Shown: positions 23,350 through 38,798, counted from the stretch's first letter. The stretch is DNA of 64,000 nucleotides from Nymphaea colorata (GCF_008831285.2 NC_045143.1:10797503-10861502); one strand, 5' to 3'. The notes: generated by a model not told the origin, from the letters alone. Numbers and translations are program-made.

Positions 23350-23627
23350 GGCCCCATTTGATGCACAGGAAACTGCAAGTTTTTGTACGGTTTTCCCTTT
23401 TCAAATCAAACACAAGAAAAATGACCATGGATTATTAGATGGAACAGGATAATTTTACTTTGCAAAAAAGTCGGACCTTTTGAGGTCCGATTTTTTGCCA
23501 TGGATTTTTCTCCATTGTAACTTTAACATTGCAAATTTCACCTTGATGTAGGTCCGACTTTTTGCCATGGATTTTTCTCCATTGTAACTTTAACATTGCA
23601 AATTTCACCTTGACATCAAACGGAGCC
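23350..23627. mobile_element. Tourist-like MITE with TAA duplication and internal 67-bp tandem repeat
   Basis: A 278-bp element flanked by TAA (23347-23349 and 23628-23630), with terminal inverted repeats GGCCCCATTTGATG and, inverted at the right, GGCTCCGTTTGATG. Inside, a 67-bp unit beginning GTCCGA is tandemly duplicated (starts 23485 and 23552; shared GCCATGGATTTTTCTCCATT). Just before it lies a perfect-looking hairpin, GCAAAAAAGTCGGACC / GGTCCGATTTTTTGC, at about 23462-23498. Confidence 0.75.
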
Positions 23628-23630
23628 TAA

Positions 23631-24251
23631 AGGAAGAGTTTACTACCTTGCCATGGTAGCTTACTACCTTTTTTAATTCTTCCAGCAATTTTGTGATTAA
23701 TGTGTTGAAGAAGAGCTTTGAGGCTATCAGTGGGCAGTTCTTGAAATTTAGTGATGTGTCTAGTGAGTATCCTCTTGATGGTAATATAAATTGCGACCTT
23801 TTCCAAATTCCAAGATCATTTTTGCTTTGTTGCCTTGGGAGCCAAACTTTTGGCGCATGGTGTTCTAGAAAAGCTGCTTGAGAAATTATTTGTTATTGGT
23901 TACCCAAAAAAGTTGTCATTTAATAGCTTTGCCATTTATCAATTGCATGTTGCATTGTTGTTTTACTCTTTTTTTTTTTCCCACACTTGCTTTAGAACAT
24001 TAAAAACTGATGCTCTCTTTTTTCTTCTTTTGGTAGTATTCTTTTTTACTTGGCTTGGTGAATTGGTCGTCTTCTTAGTAGCAACACCAACAATGAATTT
24101 TGGCATAGGAACAGGGAAATCCCTCTGTAATAATTACTTCTGCAGCTTTTAATATATTGATTACTTGTTTTGTGCAAAATTTGTTACTTCTGTTTTCTGG
24201 TGGGAAATCTCAACTTGGGCACGTCACGAGAAAGAAAAACACTAATAGGGC
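23631..24251. other. Intergenic DNA, no gene recognised
   Basis: T-rich on the plus strand. Two overlapping frames (23693-23881 and 23835-24152) show hydrophobic low-complexity translations without family resemblance. Confidence 0.45.
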
Positions 24252-24623
24252 TGCACACGAACAAAGTCGAGCTCCAGAGAACAAGCTCGAGTTCGGCTGG
24301 ACAATGCATTGTTGAGCTCAAGCTTTGACTCTTTAACTCGTTGAACTTCTTTTTGTAAACCCTATCTTGTTTCTTTTAATTCATTCAATTACTATTTGTT
24401 TAACTATTCTCTCATTATATTTCAGCATTATTATGTAGTTGAGCCGAGTCGTGTTTAAACGAAATGAGTTCTTACAACTTAAACTCAAGTAGTTTAACAT
24501 TTCAAGTGTACATTTTAACTCGAGCTCGATTCGTTTTATAAACAATTTGAGTTGAAGTTGAGTTTTGACGAGAGAGTTTGAGTTGGGCTCGAGCTGGCTT
24601 GACTCGTTATGCAGGCCTTATAT
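24252..24623. mobile_element. GAGCTCGA-rich MITE, third long copy
   Basis: Starts AGGGCTGCACACGAAC and ends GACTCGTTATGCAGGCCTT, so AGGGCTGCA and TGCAGGCCT are inverted ends. GAGCTCGA-type words line both arms. Layout equals the Mutator-like MITE at 12762-13255. No clear target duplication. Confidence 0.6.
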
Positions 24624-24671
24624 GAATGTCAAACTATAGGAACGAGAGTCGAGTGACTATACAGTCATGTC

Positions 24672-24893
24672 ATGGCTTTTGAGATTGTTTGGAGTATAGT
24701 TATTCTCAAAGAAACGGGATTTCATTTTACTACAATACATATCTCAGCCAACCATGTACATTATAAGCAAACCAGGCACATTGAAATCAATAACTTCATA
24801 CAAGAAAAGGTAAAAAGTGGAGATATATGCAAAGCTTCTACCAAAAGCTACAATCTACTCGCCGATATTTTTTACCAAGGAAGTAATTAATTA
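24672..24893 (+). pseudogene. Copia retrotransposon RNase H relic
   Basis: The frame contains ISANHVHYKQTRHIEINNFI (residues about 25-44), QEKVKSGDIC and LLADIF. This is the C-terminal RNase H signature of Ty1/copia polyproteins (SANPV.H.RTKHIEI...REKV..G.I...QLADIFTK). Only this end is present: no integrase, reverse transcriptase or LTR was found nearby, and LADIF is followed by YQGSN and a stop in place of TK. An old solitary fragment. Confidence 0.75.
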
Positions 24894-25959
24894 CAATTAA
24901 GAAATATTTTCAACAAGATGCATCTTAAGGAAGTGTGTTGAATGATTTAGTGTATCACTGAACCTACTCGATCGCTATCCTAAAGGTGTTGAAAGATTTG
25001 CTGTATCAGAGCTGATTATTTGCATTATTTATGTTTCCTCATTTTCTAAATTTGCTTTTATCTCGTATCAAATTCATTGTGATAATCTTTCATTAAAAGT
25101 TTATACTGGTAAGTGATTATTTTTTTTTACCTATAAATTAGGCTAAAGCTGTACCATGTGAGAGAAAAAAATTGATTGATATTGTAGGTTGGTTGTTGTA
25201 ACACCTGATAGAGACACTTTGTAAGTGTTTTATGAATATGCCTCAAAGTTTGAGATAAGTTTATAGAACACTAGAATTATTATTCTATAAAATTGCCCTA
25301 ATCTTTAGGACAAATTCATGAAACGCTTACCTGCTGCATAGCCGACGCCACAACAATGACTATACCCAAACAAAATTTTCAATTAACCAAACAAGCATAC
25401 TTTAATAATTCACTATATTATTTGACCAAATAAACTTTAAGAAGATAAATGAATGCAATCAATTAATCAAAAAATTGTTTATTGAAGTAATTTTTTTTTA
25501 AACTAACATTGTATAGATACATTTAATAGGAAAAGGATTGTGAAAACAATAAAAAAAATGTTTATTGAAGAAACTAGATGATTGGATCAAACCAAACATG
25601 TATGCACATGGGAGAATCCAATATCTTTATCAAACTCTCCACCAAATTTTATGTAGATACTAAGAAAACTAAATTCAAACCCCAAATCTGATCTACTAGT
25701 CCTTATGGATCCATTTGAAAATCAAACAACGGAGACATCAAGTCGGCCCTTCGGAGTTGGGTTGGAAATGTCTGCCATCCGATAGTCGCTGCCAAACCAT
25801 TCAGGTTTTACCCGGGTGGCCTGGGCCTGAGGCTTCTCACCTTTTACTAGTTGTTCCGGACTGGAAATGCTGCGCCTGGACCGGAGTCCCCACGTCCGCT
25901 TTTCTCTGCCCCCAACATAATAAGTTGGCTTTGCCATCCCCTTCATTCTATGCTGACCC
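24894..25959. other. Intergenic DNA, no gene recognised
   Basis: A/T-rich, with a local GC-rich island from about 25720 to 26050. Long overlapping frames on both strands of the island (for example 25715-26083) look like by-products of its composition, with no recognisable domain. Confidence 0.45.
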
Positions 25960-26340
25960 CGGCCCGGCCCGGGCGGGCTGGCTTAGGACCACTTCTCACC
26001 GGAGATGGTCTCACCGGAGATGGAGGACTCTTGAGCGATCACGGATAAGCCTAGGCATCAGGCTGACTGGCTCCACCGGATAAAAAGTCGGGTTTGGGTC
26101 GAGCCGACACTCAAAACCCGAGTTAGGGTTCGGCTCGACACTTAAAACCTGAACTCGAGTTTGACCCAGGCTCAACTTGAATAAATTAATATATATGTGT
26201 ATATATATAATATAGATTTATTTATCATAATAAATTACTATAATTATGTATAAAAGTTAATAAAATATATATTAAAAAATATTATCAAACCCATCGAACC
26301 GGCCCGGTGCCCTTAGGCCTGAGTCAAGCACCATCGCCGG
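25960..26340. repeat. Dispersed repeat family D (GC-rich arms, A/T-rich core), copy 1
   Basis: GC-rich arms (GGCCCGGCCCGGGCGGGCTG, GGGTCGAGCCGACAC, and CCGGCCCGGTGCCCTTAGGC on the far side) flank a core made almost only of A and T (about 26180-26290). The same architecture occurs at 56590-56835. Non-coding; class unknown. Confidence 0.55.
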
Positions 26341-26504
26341 TGCTTAGGCTTGGTTGTGGAGCAACCCCCCCCCTTTTTTTTTTTTTTTTAATTGGGGCAT
26401 TTTGTTTGTATGATGCAGACCTTGTCCCGATATGTACCACAAACTTTAATGGCTGGTACGTGTTGTGTTGTCACAAACAGTGTTATCTGGATCGGTAGCA
26501 ACAT

Positions 26505-27885
26505 TTTTTTATTATAGGGTCTATTCAAGAATGTGATGCACCAACTTTTATTTTATTTTTTTATTAACGATTCGTATATTTTTCATTTATTTTACAATGG
26601 CATCAGAATTAATAGCAACAAATTTGAGTATATGGTCAATTCAAGAGTGTCGTATGCACACTTTTAGTTTTGTAAATCGTTGTATTATTTGTATACATTT
26701 TCATTTATTTTATAATGCTATAAGAATTGGTAGCAACATATTTAATTATATGATCCAGTGTCATAGGCCAACGTTGAATTTTTCATGTAATGATTTGTAT
26801 TTTTTGTATATTTTTTTCATTTACTTTACAATGATATCAAAATTGGTACAACAGATTTAATATGGTTCATTCGAGAGCGTCATATGCCTACTTTTAATTT
26901 TTCATAAATGATTTTTATTATTTGGATATATTTTCTTTTATTTTACAATGCTATCAGAATTAGTAACGACATATTTGATTATATGGCCCTTTCAAAAATG
27001 TCATATACCAACTTTTTATTTTTCGTAAATAATTTGTATTATTTGTATACATTTTCATTTATTTGCAATGCTTAACAACATATTTGATTATATGATACAT
27101 TCAAGAGTGTCATATGGCAATATTTATTTATTTATTTTTTGTAAATGATTTGCATTGTGCGTATGTTAATTTCATTTATTTTACAATGATATCAAAATTA
27201 GTAGCAACAGATTTGATTATACGGTTCATTCAAGAGTGTCATATGCCTACTTTTAATTTTTTATAAATGATTTGTATTATTTGGATATATTTTCATTTAT
27301 TTTACAATGCTATCAGAATTAGTAACAACTGATTTGATTATCTGGTCCATTCAAGAGTGCCATATGTCCACTTTTATTTTTTTGTAAATGATTTGAATTA
27401 TTTGTATATATTTTCATTTATTTCACAATCCTATCAGCATTGGTAGCAATAGATTTGATCATATGATCCATTCAAAAGTATCATATGCCAACTTTTAATT
27501 TTTTGAAAATGATTTGAATTATTTGTATATATTTTCATTTATTTTACAATGCCATCAGAATTGGTAGCAACAGATTTGATTATGTAGTTCATTCAAGAGT
27601 GCCTTATACCAACTTTTATTTTTTTGTAAATGATTTGTGTCATTTGTATATATTTTTATTCTATCACAACAAATTTGATTATATGGTCCATTCAAGAGCA
27701 TCATATGCCGACTTTTATTCTTTTGTTAATGATTTGTATTATTTTGTATATATTTCCACTTAATGCTATCAGAATTGGTAACAACATATTTGATTATATG
27801 GTCCATTTAAGAGTTTTGTATGCCAACTTTTAATTTTTTGTGAATGATATGTATTATTTGTATATATGTTTTCATTTATTTTTTT
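26505..27885. repeat. Satellite-like array, 12 units of ~100-125 bp
   Basis: Each unit carries, in order, GATTTGTATTATTTGTATAT, TTTTCATTTATTTTACAATG, CTATCAGAATTGGTAGCAAC, GATTTGATTATATGGTCCAT and TCAAGAGTGTCATATGCC. The last block recurs near 26528, 26650, 26760, 26872, 26995, 27103, 27232, 27353, 27475, 27597, 27696 and 27808. Units differ by substitutions and some are shortened. Frames inside (26597-26860, 27630-27833) are repeat translations, not genes. Confidence 0.9.
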
Positions 27886-28295
27886 AAAATGTTTTTTTTA
27901 ATATCATGTTTAGCCGATAACCGTTCAGGTGAACTTTAGGCTTAGTAATTGAGCTCAATCGTTGTAGGCGAAAAACAAGCCTGTTGTTCTTCCTTTTCCG
28001 GAAAAAAAAAATTTAAATTTAGAAGTTTTTTTTTCACAATTATGCTATGAAAATGACCACAAAATGAGAAAATAAACAAAAAAAAACAAGAAAAAAAATT
28101 CACTTGTTTAATTTCCAACATTGTCTTTGTCTACCGTTGGGCGGCTGAGATATGAACCGTTGGGACCTGCCAAAAAGTTCATACTTACGTTCAAATGAAG
28201 GTGGCACTAAATTTTAAGTTTTGGATGAACAGAAGTATTAATCACACCACCCAAAAAGAGCAATCTATATTACATAGTTAGAAATAATTTTTCAA
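27886..28295. other. Spacer between satellite and family C repeat
   Basis: A/T-rich, no gene recognised. Confidence 0.5.
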
Positions 28296-28580
28296 AGTTT
28301 TAAGCAGCAAAGTTTCTCTTGGGTATAATAGGGCAAACTTAAAAAAAAAAAAGTAAAAAACAAAAAAATATGGTAAATTCTTGAAAATTAAAAAAATTAA
28401 AAATATGAAAAAAAATAAAATAAGTGACAAACTAATAGTGTAAACATCAAAAAACAAGTAGATTTGCAACAAATAAAAAATAAAAATAAAAAATAAAAAA
28501 ACTGTTTGACATTAAAAAAATAAAAAAGGAAAAAAACATGCAAAAAATGCGTTAAAATGCATTTTTTTGTTTTTAACATT
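28296..28580 (+). repeat. A/T-rich repeat family C, copy 2
   Basis: AGTTTTAAGCAGCAAAGTTT, CTTGGGTATAATAGGGCAAA, AGTGACAAACTAATAGTGTA, AACATCAAAAAACAAGTAGA, TTTGCAACAAATAAAAAATA and GTTTGACATT. The same order occurs in both arms of the fold-back element at 58642-59520. Non-coding. Confidence 0.7.
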
Positions 28581-29965
28581 TTTTAAAAAAAAAACATGTT
28601 TTTTTTTAAGTTTTAAATGACAACACTCCCTTTTAAGTCAATTGATTCGGCACCTTACCGGCATGATACAAAGGGCTAACATTGGGTTTTATTTTCAATT
28701 TCTGATGAATTTAGAACATTCTAAAGTATTTTTAAGTTCATAAAATTGAAAAAATAGGATGACAGAAGGAGATGTTTACTAACATTAATTCTTGCTAAGG
28801 GGCACTAATACTTGTTCAATTAAAAATTTTAAGGTGCAATTAATGTGTAAATAAGTAAATGTTTATAGAGTTCTAATACATAAATAAAAATTTATATGGA
28901 AAGAGCAATTACCCACACTAGTCTACATATGCCTCCGCCCCTGGTATCTAGGATGATAAGTTGTTTTACTTAATCAAAAGGTGCATGGTGTGGGGCCAAT
29001 CTTTTTCTGGATTCTGCCAATGAGTTCCATGAGAAAAAGGTCCTACAATACAATTCGGCCAAATGCCTTCTATATAAAGCAATTTACTAATCAAGTGGAC
29101 ATCACTTTCATGAAAAGTGACCTTTCCCCTACTCATTGCTTGCTAACACCCTGTTTAGATGGAAGGAAAAAGATGGATATGCGGCGTCAAGTCCCATATG
29201 ATCAACATGATCCCATGAGAAAAGCATTCTTCCCAAACATGGGGATCATAAATTTTACATCTTCATTTGGAAGTTTTACTTTTGTATGACAAGGATTTCT
29301 TTAACAAGGAAGTCCCGAAATATCGTTGACATGGGCTTTTTACTCCGCCCAATGTGGACTAATGTGGGCATGTGTGAGCAATTGCCAATACGGTAAAATA
29401 TACATATATAATATTTCTCAAAAATATGGTGAATGCCCTTCAACTAATTATATCTGGCTCCACCACCAGGCTTACTGTTTCTCTTAGGGGAGAGCCACCT
29501 AAAAGAGAACTGAGCAACCCCAAAATGACTCTTTAAAGACTCAAAATTCACATAAAGTGCTCCTCCTTCCAAAATTTGTAGTTTTACATCCTATTTTATT
29601 TAATCTGAGCTTGTTAAGCCCGTAGTCAAGCTCAACTGATGTGTAACCCTTTCTATGCTCTTGAAAGCTTAGAACATCATAGTCAACCATGTGATTCATT
29701 AACACCTTCAAAGATGAAAGAAAATTAAGTTCCCACTTTTTTCAAGGAATTAGTCACTTATTTCTTAAAATTGGGTCTCGTTGATTTAAACTCCTTAGTT
29801 CTTTCAAAATTTATCCCCAACTAGGAGTAAGTTGTGGAATAGTTTTCATTATGTTTTGTTACTGATACAAGTACCATGACCCCAAAAAGGTAGAAGTCCC
29901 TCATTTTTTATCCTGCTCTAAAAGGGTTTACCACTGCTTCGAGACCTGAGTAGAAAGCGAAAAAC
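28581..29965. other. Intergenic DNA, no gene recognised
   Basis: Includes fragments ending CCTCCGCCCCTGG (28930) and TGGCTCCACCACCAGG (29456). These look like termini of other short dispersed repeats. The frame at 28981-29289 has no recognisable domain. Confidence 0.5.
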
Positions 29966-30412
29966 CCATCAACTAAAGTGTCATGCTGTTATTGTTTGCA
30001 GCCTATAAGAGTACCTATCAACTAAAGTGTCATGCAACTATTGTTTGCAGTTTATAAGAGTACCCGTCAACTAAAGTGTCATGTAACTATTGTTTGCAGT
30101 CTATAAGAGTACCCATCAACTAAAGTGTCATGAAACTATTGTTTGCACTATATAAGAGTACTCATCAACTAAAGTGTCATGCAACTATTGTTTGCAGTCT
30201 ATAAGAGTACCTATCAACCAAAGTGTCATGCAACTATTGTTTGCAGTCTATAAGAGTACCTATCAACTAAAGTGTCATGCAACTATTGTTTGCAATTTAT
30301 AAAAGTACCTATCAACTAAAGTGTCATGCAATTATTGTTTGCAGTCTATAAGAGTACTTATCAACTAAAGTGTCATGCAACTATTGTTTGTAGTCTATAA
30401 AAGTATCATACA
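29966..30412. repeat. Minisatellite, nine 49-bp units
   Basis: Unit: TATCAACTAAAGTGTCATGC, AACTATTGTTTGCAGTCTAT, AAGAGTACC. Nine consecutive copies with few substitutions (unit starts about every 49 bp from 29968). Very low divergence compared with the satellite at 26.5-27.9 kb suggests recent expansion. Confidence 0.93.
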
Positions 30413-30814
30413 TGAGAATCAAACTAACGACCAAACTTTTATCAGCTCGTCAGTCTAACCAGCTATGCTATACCCGTCGGGGCTATTAGAGAGAAAAAAA
30501 AAAGTAACTTTATATGAAATAAACCTACTTTACTAAGCACATGACTGTACGTTTAATTTGGTTCATTTAAGCGAGACATATTTGATTTTACTACAAAGTG
30601 AACATACCAAAGAAAATTAAAAAAAAAAATTGGTTTTTACAACTACTCAATGTCAACTAGAATGACATAGAAATGGATGAAATTTTGGACTGAAAAGCTC
30701 CAAAGCCTTCCTCTAGTGGAATACCCATATGTGGCGGTAGAGCCAGTATTTTCTAGTTGAGGAGCACTCTGAATCACCAATCTGAGTCTGATGTGTGCAC
30801 CACTTATGACTAAA
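30413..30814. other. Intergenic DNA, no gene recognised
   Basis: No coding sequence, RNA gene or repeat recognised. Confidence 0.5.
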
Positions 30815-30985
30815 TTCAGGAGCAGAGCCAAGGTAGGCTCGCAAGGGCCATGGCCTACCTCAAAAAAATAAATAAATAAAAATTACATGTAAAATTTTAA
30901 AAATTTTCACTTGTTTTATATAAAAATTTTAAAAAATGATATGTCATTCGCAGGTTGAAATTTAAAAACTTTAACCCCCTGACTG
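30815..30985 (-). repeat. Dispersed repeat family B, copy 4 (inverted)
   Basis: On the minus strand it reads AAAGTTTTTAAATTTCAACC, ATGACATATCATTTTTTAAA, TATAAAACAAGTGAAAATTT and GAGGTAGGCCATGGCCCTTG, ending GGCTCTGCTCC. This is the family B order in reverse orientation. Confidence 0.65.
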
Positions 30986-31365
30986 ATGAAACTGTGTGTA
31001 GTTTCACTGCAATGGTGTCAGCTGGTGCCCATATGCAATGTATATTTTTATTAAACGGAATTGAAGCACTCATTTTAGAAAAGTGAAACTGCAGTACCTT
31101 TTATTTAATTTGGTTTTCCCTAACGCTTAGCGAGCACTTCATGGTGCATGTGTTCAAGTGCAGTCTCAAAAGTCTGCTTTGTGTGCACTTCACACATCCA
31201 TTCCTTTGGGAACTGGCTATGCTATAAAGCAGTGAAAAGCCAAGCCTCTTTCTTTATGTGAAGGAGGAGTTGTCTTTATCCTCCCCAGTCCAGCTCTACT
31301 TTCAGCTCTCATATCAATCTCACCATTCCTAAAGCAGGCCAACACTGTTTTGCTTACTGTAGAAG

Positions 31366-31371
<6 letters not shown>

Positions 31372-31457
<86 letters not shown>
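31372..31457. repeat. (CT)n(TA)n compound microsatellite
   Basis: About 28 bp of CT repeats run directly into about 57 bp of TA repeats. Confidence 0.95.
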
Positions 31458-31460
<3 letters not shown>

Positions 31461-31468
31461 TAAAAGAA

Positions 31469-31712
31469 TGTACGGTAGCTTAGTCGGGCCTGAAGCGCTT
31501 TAGCAAGCACATCTCTATTCAATTCTTGTGGGTGCTACCTTCCAAATGGCATTGAGAGCTGGGCTGACACTATCCTTTGGACAGAATTGAGAGTTGTGTT
31601 GAGGAGTTGCATTAAGTAGCTCAAGTGATTGGGTTGTAGCGCTCTCTCTCCCTCTTTCTCTTTCTCTCTCTTGATCTAGACAGGCTAATAAGCCAACCTC
31701 ACAAGGACAATA
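31469..31712 (+). mobile_element. tRNA-derived SINE with A and B boxes and 11-bp target duplication
   Basis: A 244-bp insert between perfect direct repeats GCATAAAAGAA (31458-31468 and 31713-31723). TAGCTTAGTCGG at 31476-31487 fits the pol III A-box consensus TRGCNNAGYNGG exactly. A degenerate B-box, TATTCAATTCT, lies at 31516-31526, the normal spacing. The TCTTGTGGGTGCTA segment after the B-box is shared with the SINE copies at 57333-57527 and 13636-13890. The 3' part is a CT-rich tract. A frame at 31515-31733 on the other strand is not a gene. Confidence 0.75.
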
Positions 31713-31734
31713 GCATAAAAGAACAAGGCACAAA

Positions 31735-32120
31735 CTATATATATATATATATATACTCTTAAGATCATATTTATAAGGTTAGATTTTTAAATCTGGTTTT
31801 TGTCTCTTATTCAAGTGGTCTGGCCTTTACCAACTTTCTTATATACACACAAACTATCACCACAAATGAAGTTGAGATATTTAAAAGTATAGAAATAAAA
31901 CGCATAATCTTCCAATATTTAGATCAATTTTTCAAGCCAACAATCCTAAAACAGTTGTTTTGTAAACATATGGTGAGGGTTTTCATTGTTCTCAATCCTT
32001 TCACTTTGGAATGTAAACCCGTTTATACGGTTGGATTGGGGATGATGATCTTTTACTCTTTTCCAAAATGCAATCAAAGTTGTATTGGGGTTTCTTTTTT
32101 GCTTTTCCTTTGAAAAAAAT
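31735..32120. other. (TA)n run and spacer
   Basis: Begins with about 20 bp of TA repeats; the rest is A/T-rich spacer with nothing recognised. Confidence 0.5.
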
Positions 32121-32463
32121 TTAATCCCATAAATGATCTCTAGTTACAGATCCAAATCAGGGTATAAAATCTAAACCCATAAATGATCTCTAGCTACAGA
32201 TCCAAATCAGGGTATAAAATCTAAACCCATAAACGATCTCTAGCTACAGATCCAAATCAGGGTATAAAATCTAAACCCATAAACGATCTCTAGCTACAGA
32301 TCCAAATCAGGGTATAAAATCTAATCCCATAAATGATCTCTAGTTACAGATCCAAATCAGGATATAAAATCTAAACCCATAAATGATCTCTAGTTTCAAA
32401 TCCAAATCAGGGTATAAAATCTAATCCCATGAATGATCTCTAGTTACAGATCCAAATCAAGAT
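32121..32463. repeat. Seven 50-bp tandem units upstream of SRPK
   Basis: Unit: CTAAACCCATAAATGATCTC, TAGCTACAGATCCAAATCAG, GGTATAAAAT. Starts are exactly 50 bp apart at 32121, 32171, 32221, 32271, 32321, 32371 and 32421. Each full unit contains TATAAAAT, a TATA-box-like word. The array ends about 0.4 kb before the probable SRPK promoter. Confidence 0.95.
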
Positions 32464-32817
32464 AGATTGTAGACAATGATATCCAATTCTAAATTGTTAT
32501 ACTAATCCTGGAGAAGCGTCAATCCAGACTCGGATCCGAACATGTGTCAATGAATATCCGATAAATTTCGCCTGGTAAATGATTTAAAAAAAGAAAATCG
32601 TGTTTTTATATGGAAATGAGATCCGGGTTCAAACCACTTGGATCCTACTCCCCAAAAATCTGATGACGTTAAACACTGTAATCTGATCCAGGTGAAGTAT
32701 AGGGTCCACGTGTTTGAGTCCGGATCCGGATCCGATAATACATTCAAGTTTGATATCCGACAAGAACTCAATCCATTGGGATCCCCTCTCACCATCAGAA
32801 TTCAGGAAATACAGTAG

Positions 32818-32857
32818 AGGGAGAGAGAGAGAGAGAGAGGAGAGAGAGTATTTATAG
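32818..32857 (+). promoter_or_regulatory. Probable SRPK core promoter: GA tract and TATA-like box
   Basis: A (GA)n tract of about 30 bp leads into TATTTATAG at 32849-32857, 280 bp upstream of the SRPK start codon. The sequence between (32858-33136) has the pyrimidine/purine bias of a leader. GA tracts are common near plant transcription starts. Inferred by position. Confidence 0.45.
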
Positions 32858-33094
32858 TTTTAGGGGGCGTGTGGGCGTGGGTCTGCAGCAGGAAGCAAAC
32901 AACGAGGCCGGCCCTGCTCCCTCTGAGATTCCTCTTTCTTCCTCCCCATTTTTAGGGTTTTCTTTTTCTTCTTGTTGTTTTTTACTTAGCCTGAAAACCC
33001 TAGGAACCCCGTAATTCGTGCGAGAGAGATAGTGAAGGAGAGGAGAGAGGGAGAGTTTCTGGTGCTCGCGTATCCTTCCTTGACGCCGTCTTGA

Positions 33095-37121
<4,027 letters not shown>

Positions 37122-38798
37122 TGCATTGCCTTGAGCCTTTTATTGAGTTTCTATCATCAATCAGTTGATGTATTCTTAGCTTGTTCGTTACTGCATTAAT
37201 GGTTTACCCACCTCAGTTCCAATATGTCCACTAAATCCGGTGGCCAACCAAGCTGCTTGTGAACTTCAGGCTCCATTGATTATTGTTTCAAAAGCCTGTG
37301 CTAAGGCTGAGAATTGGACAATTGTCGTCAGGAAATGTGGGTGAGTTCTCTTGTTTGTACAGCCATATCAAAAGTCGTTTTTTTTTTTTTTGCAATTTTA
37401 AAAATGCAACCTATTCATGTAAGCTAGACTGTTGGGCCGCTTGCTTTTTTTTGGTATACTTTCTAGTATACATCTGTATTTGCTTAGCTACAGATTGTGC
37501 ACTCTGGGCTTCTAACTGTCAATTAATATTTCATGGTTTTTCCATTATTATTTTTATGAACCTTATCCATTGGTTTAATAGATGGCGAACATCTTGTGCG
37601 TGGTTTGTGGGAGAACATAGTTTTGATTAATCAGGTCAAAAACATATCTTGCTATTGGCTAATTCCCGTTCTTACTGATCTTCACTGTCGGTGTAGTGCA
37701 GCCATTTTCTTAATTCAAGTGGTGAACCCATAAAAACGCTATATAACTAATGCTCATGCTAGCGACCTCCTGTGAGGTTTTTACTACTGCTTTAAACTAG
37801 AGTTCAATTCTTAGGATCTCAATTACCAACTCAATCGCCTTATATTTAGAAAGGATAATAAAAAATGGTCAAACTTGGTAGATCTTTCACGTCTCAAATT
37901 ATGTGTCTGTACTACTCCATCGCGAATACCTTGCGTGTTGCATCCGCAAGAAACATGGAGCATTTCGACCATTGAACTTTCTTTCCTTTTTCCTTCAGGG
38001 ACAATGGTAGGGGTGAGAATGGTACGGGTGACAACTGATAATTAATCTAGAGCATGAGTGGTACAGGCACATCGTTCTTGATTGTTGCCGCTTGCTTCAA
38101 TTATTTATAGCAATCAAACAAATGGTACTGAAAATGAAAACCCAGTAGGGGATACAAATAAAAAATTTAGATACAATTCAGTTCTCCTCTCTCTCAAACA
38201 AATGAGGAACAAAGTCTCAAGTCCAAAAGAAAATTTTTGACGAGATCAAAGAATAAAAAGAAAAGGAAAAACATGAACATGAACAGTATGAAAGCAGCTG
38301 TAGTGGGCAATCACAAACCTATTAAACACCAAAATTTACAAACAGATCATCTTAGAAACCATGACATGACCACAGAGGCACCTGTAGAAGCTCAAGGGAC
38401 GTACAAATATTTCTTGGTTCGTGTTGCACTTCCGCAGATGCTATTTGCAGGAGTGCTTTTTCTTCAAGAGACCTACAAATTTGTGCAGTAATGTTTATCA
38501 GCTTAAGGTGTTCCTCTCATTTCTTGTGTACATTTCTGTCAGGGATAGCCACTAACTTTAGATGTAGAGAGAGAGAGTGAGTGATGGAAGAAGGAAAAAG
38601 GTACATTTTCATTGTGTACATTTCTGTCAGGGATATGACCTTTTTTTGTTTTTATTACACATAATGATGCCCAAAGGAAAATCAAGTACCTTTTCCACAT
38701 TCGATAAATAGTGTAGTTTCGGTAAATGGGGATTGCATATAGAGGGCTCATAGGTCAGTTTTTTCTCCCCAAGGACTGATCCTCCCAACCATATTCCA
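37122..38798. other. Convergent spacer between SRPK and the HPP gene
   Basis: Holds the 3' UTRs of both genes by position. A/T-rich, with no recognised coding sequence. A duplicated GTGTACATTTCTGTCAGGGATA occurs at about 38526 and 38614. Confidence 0.55.

Noticed and set aside
25715..26083. 122-codon frame in a GC-rich island
   Set aside because: Overlapping frames exist on both strands, translations are Trp/Arg/Pro-rich without domains, and part of the island is repeat family D.
26597..27833. Frames of 67-87 codons in the satellite
   Set aside because: They are translations of tandem units and shift frame with unit length.
31469..31540. A tRNA gene at the A/B-box site
   Set aside because: It has no cloverleaf: the B-box is degenerate and acceptor-stem pairing is absent. 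Flanking duplications show it is a SINE.
29966..32463. CRISPR-like appearance of regular repeats
   Set aside because: The repeats are head-to-tail without unique spacers, in a plant nuclear context; they are minisatellites.
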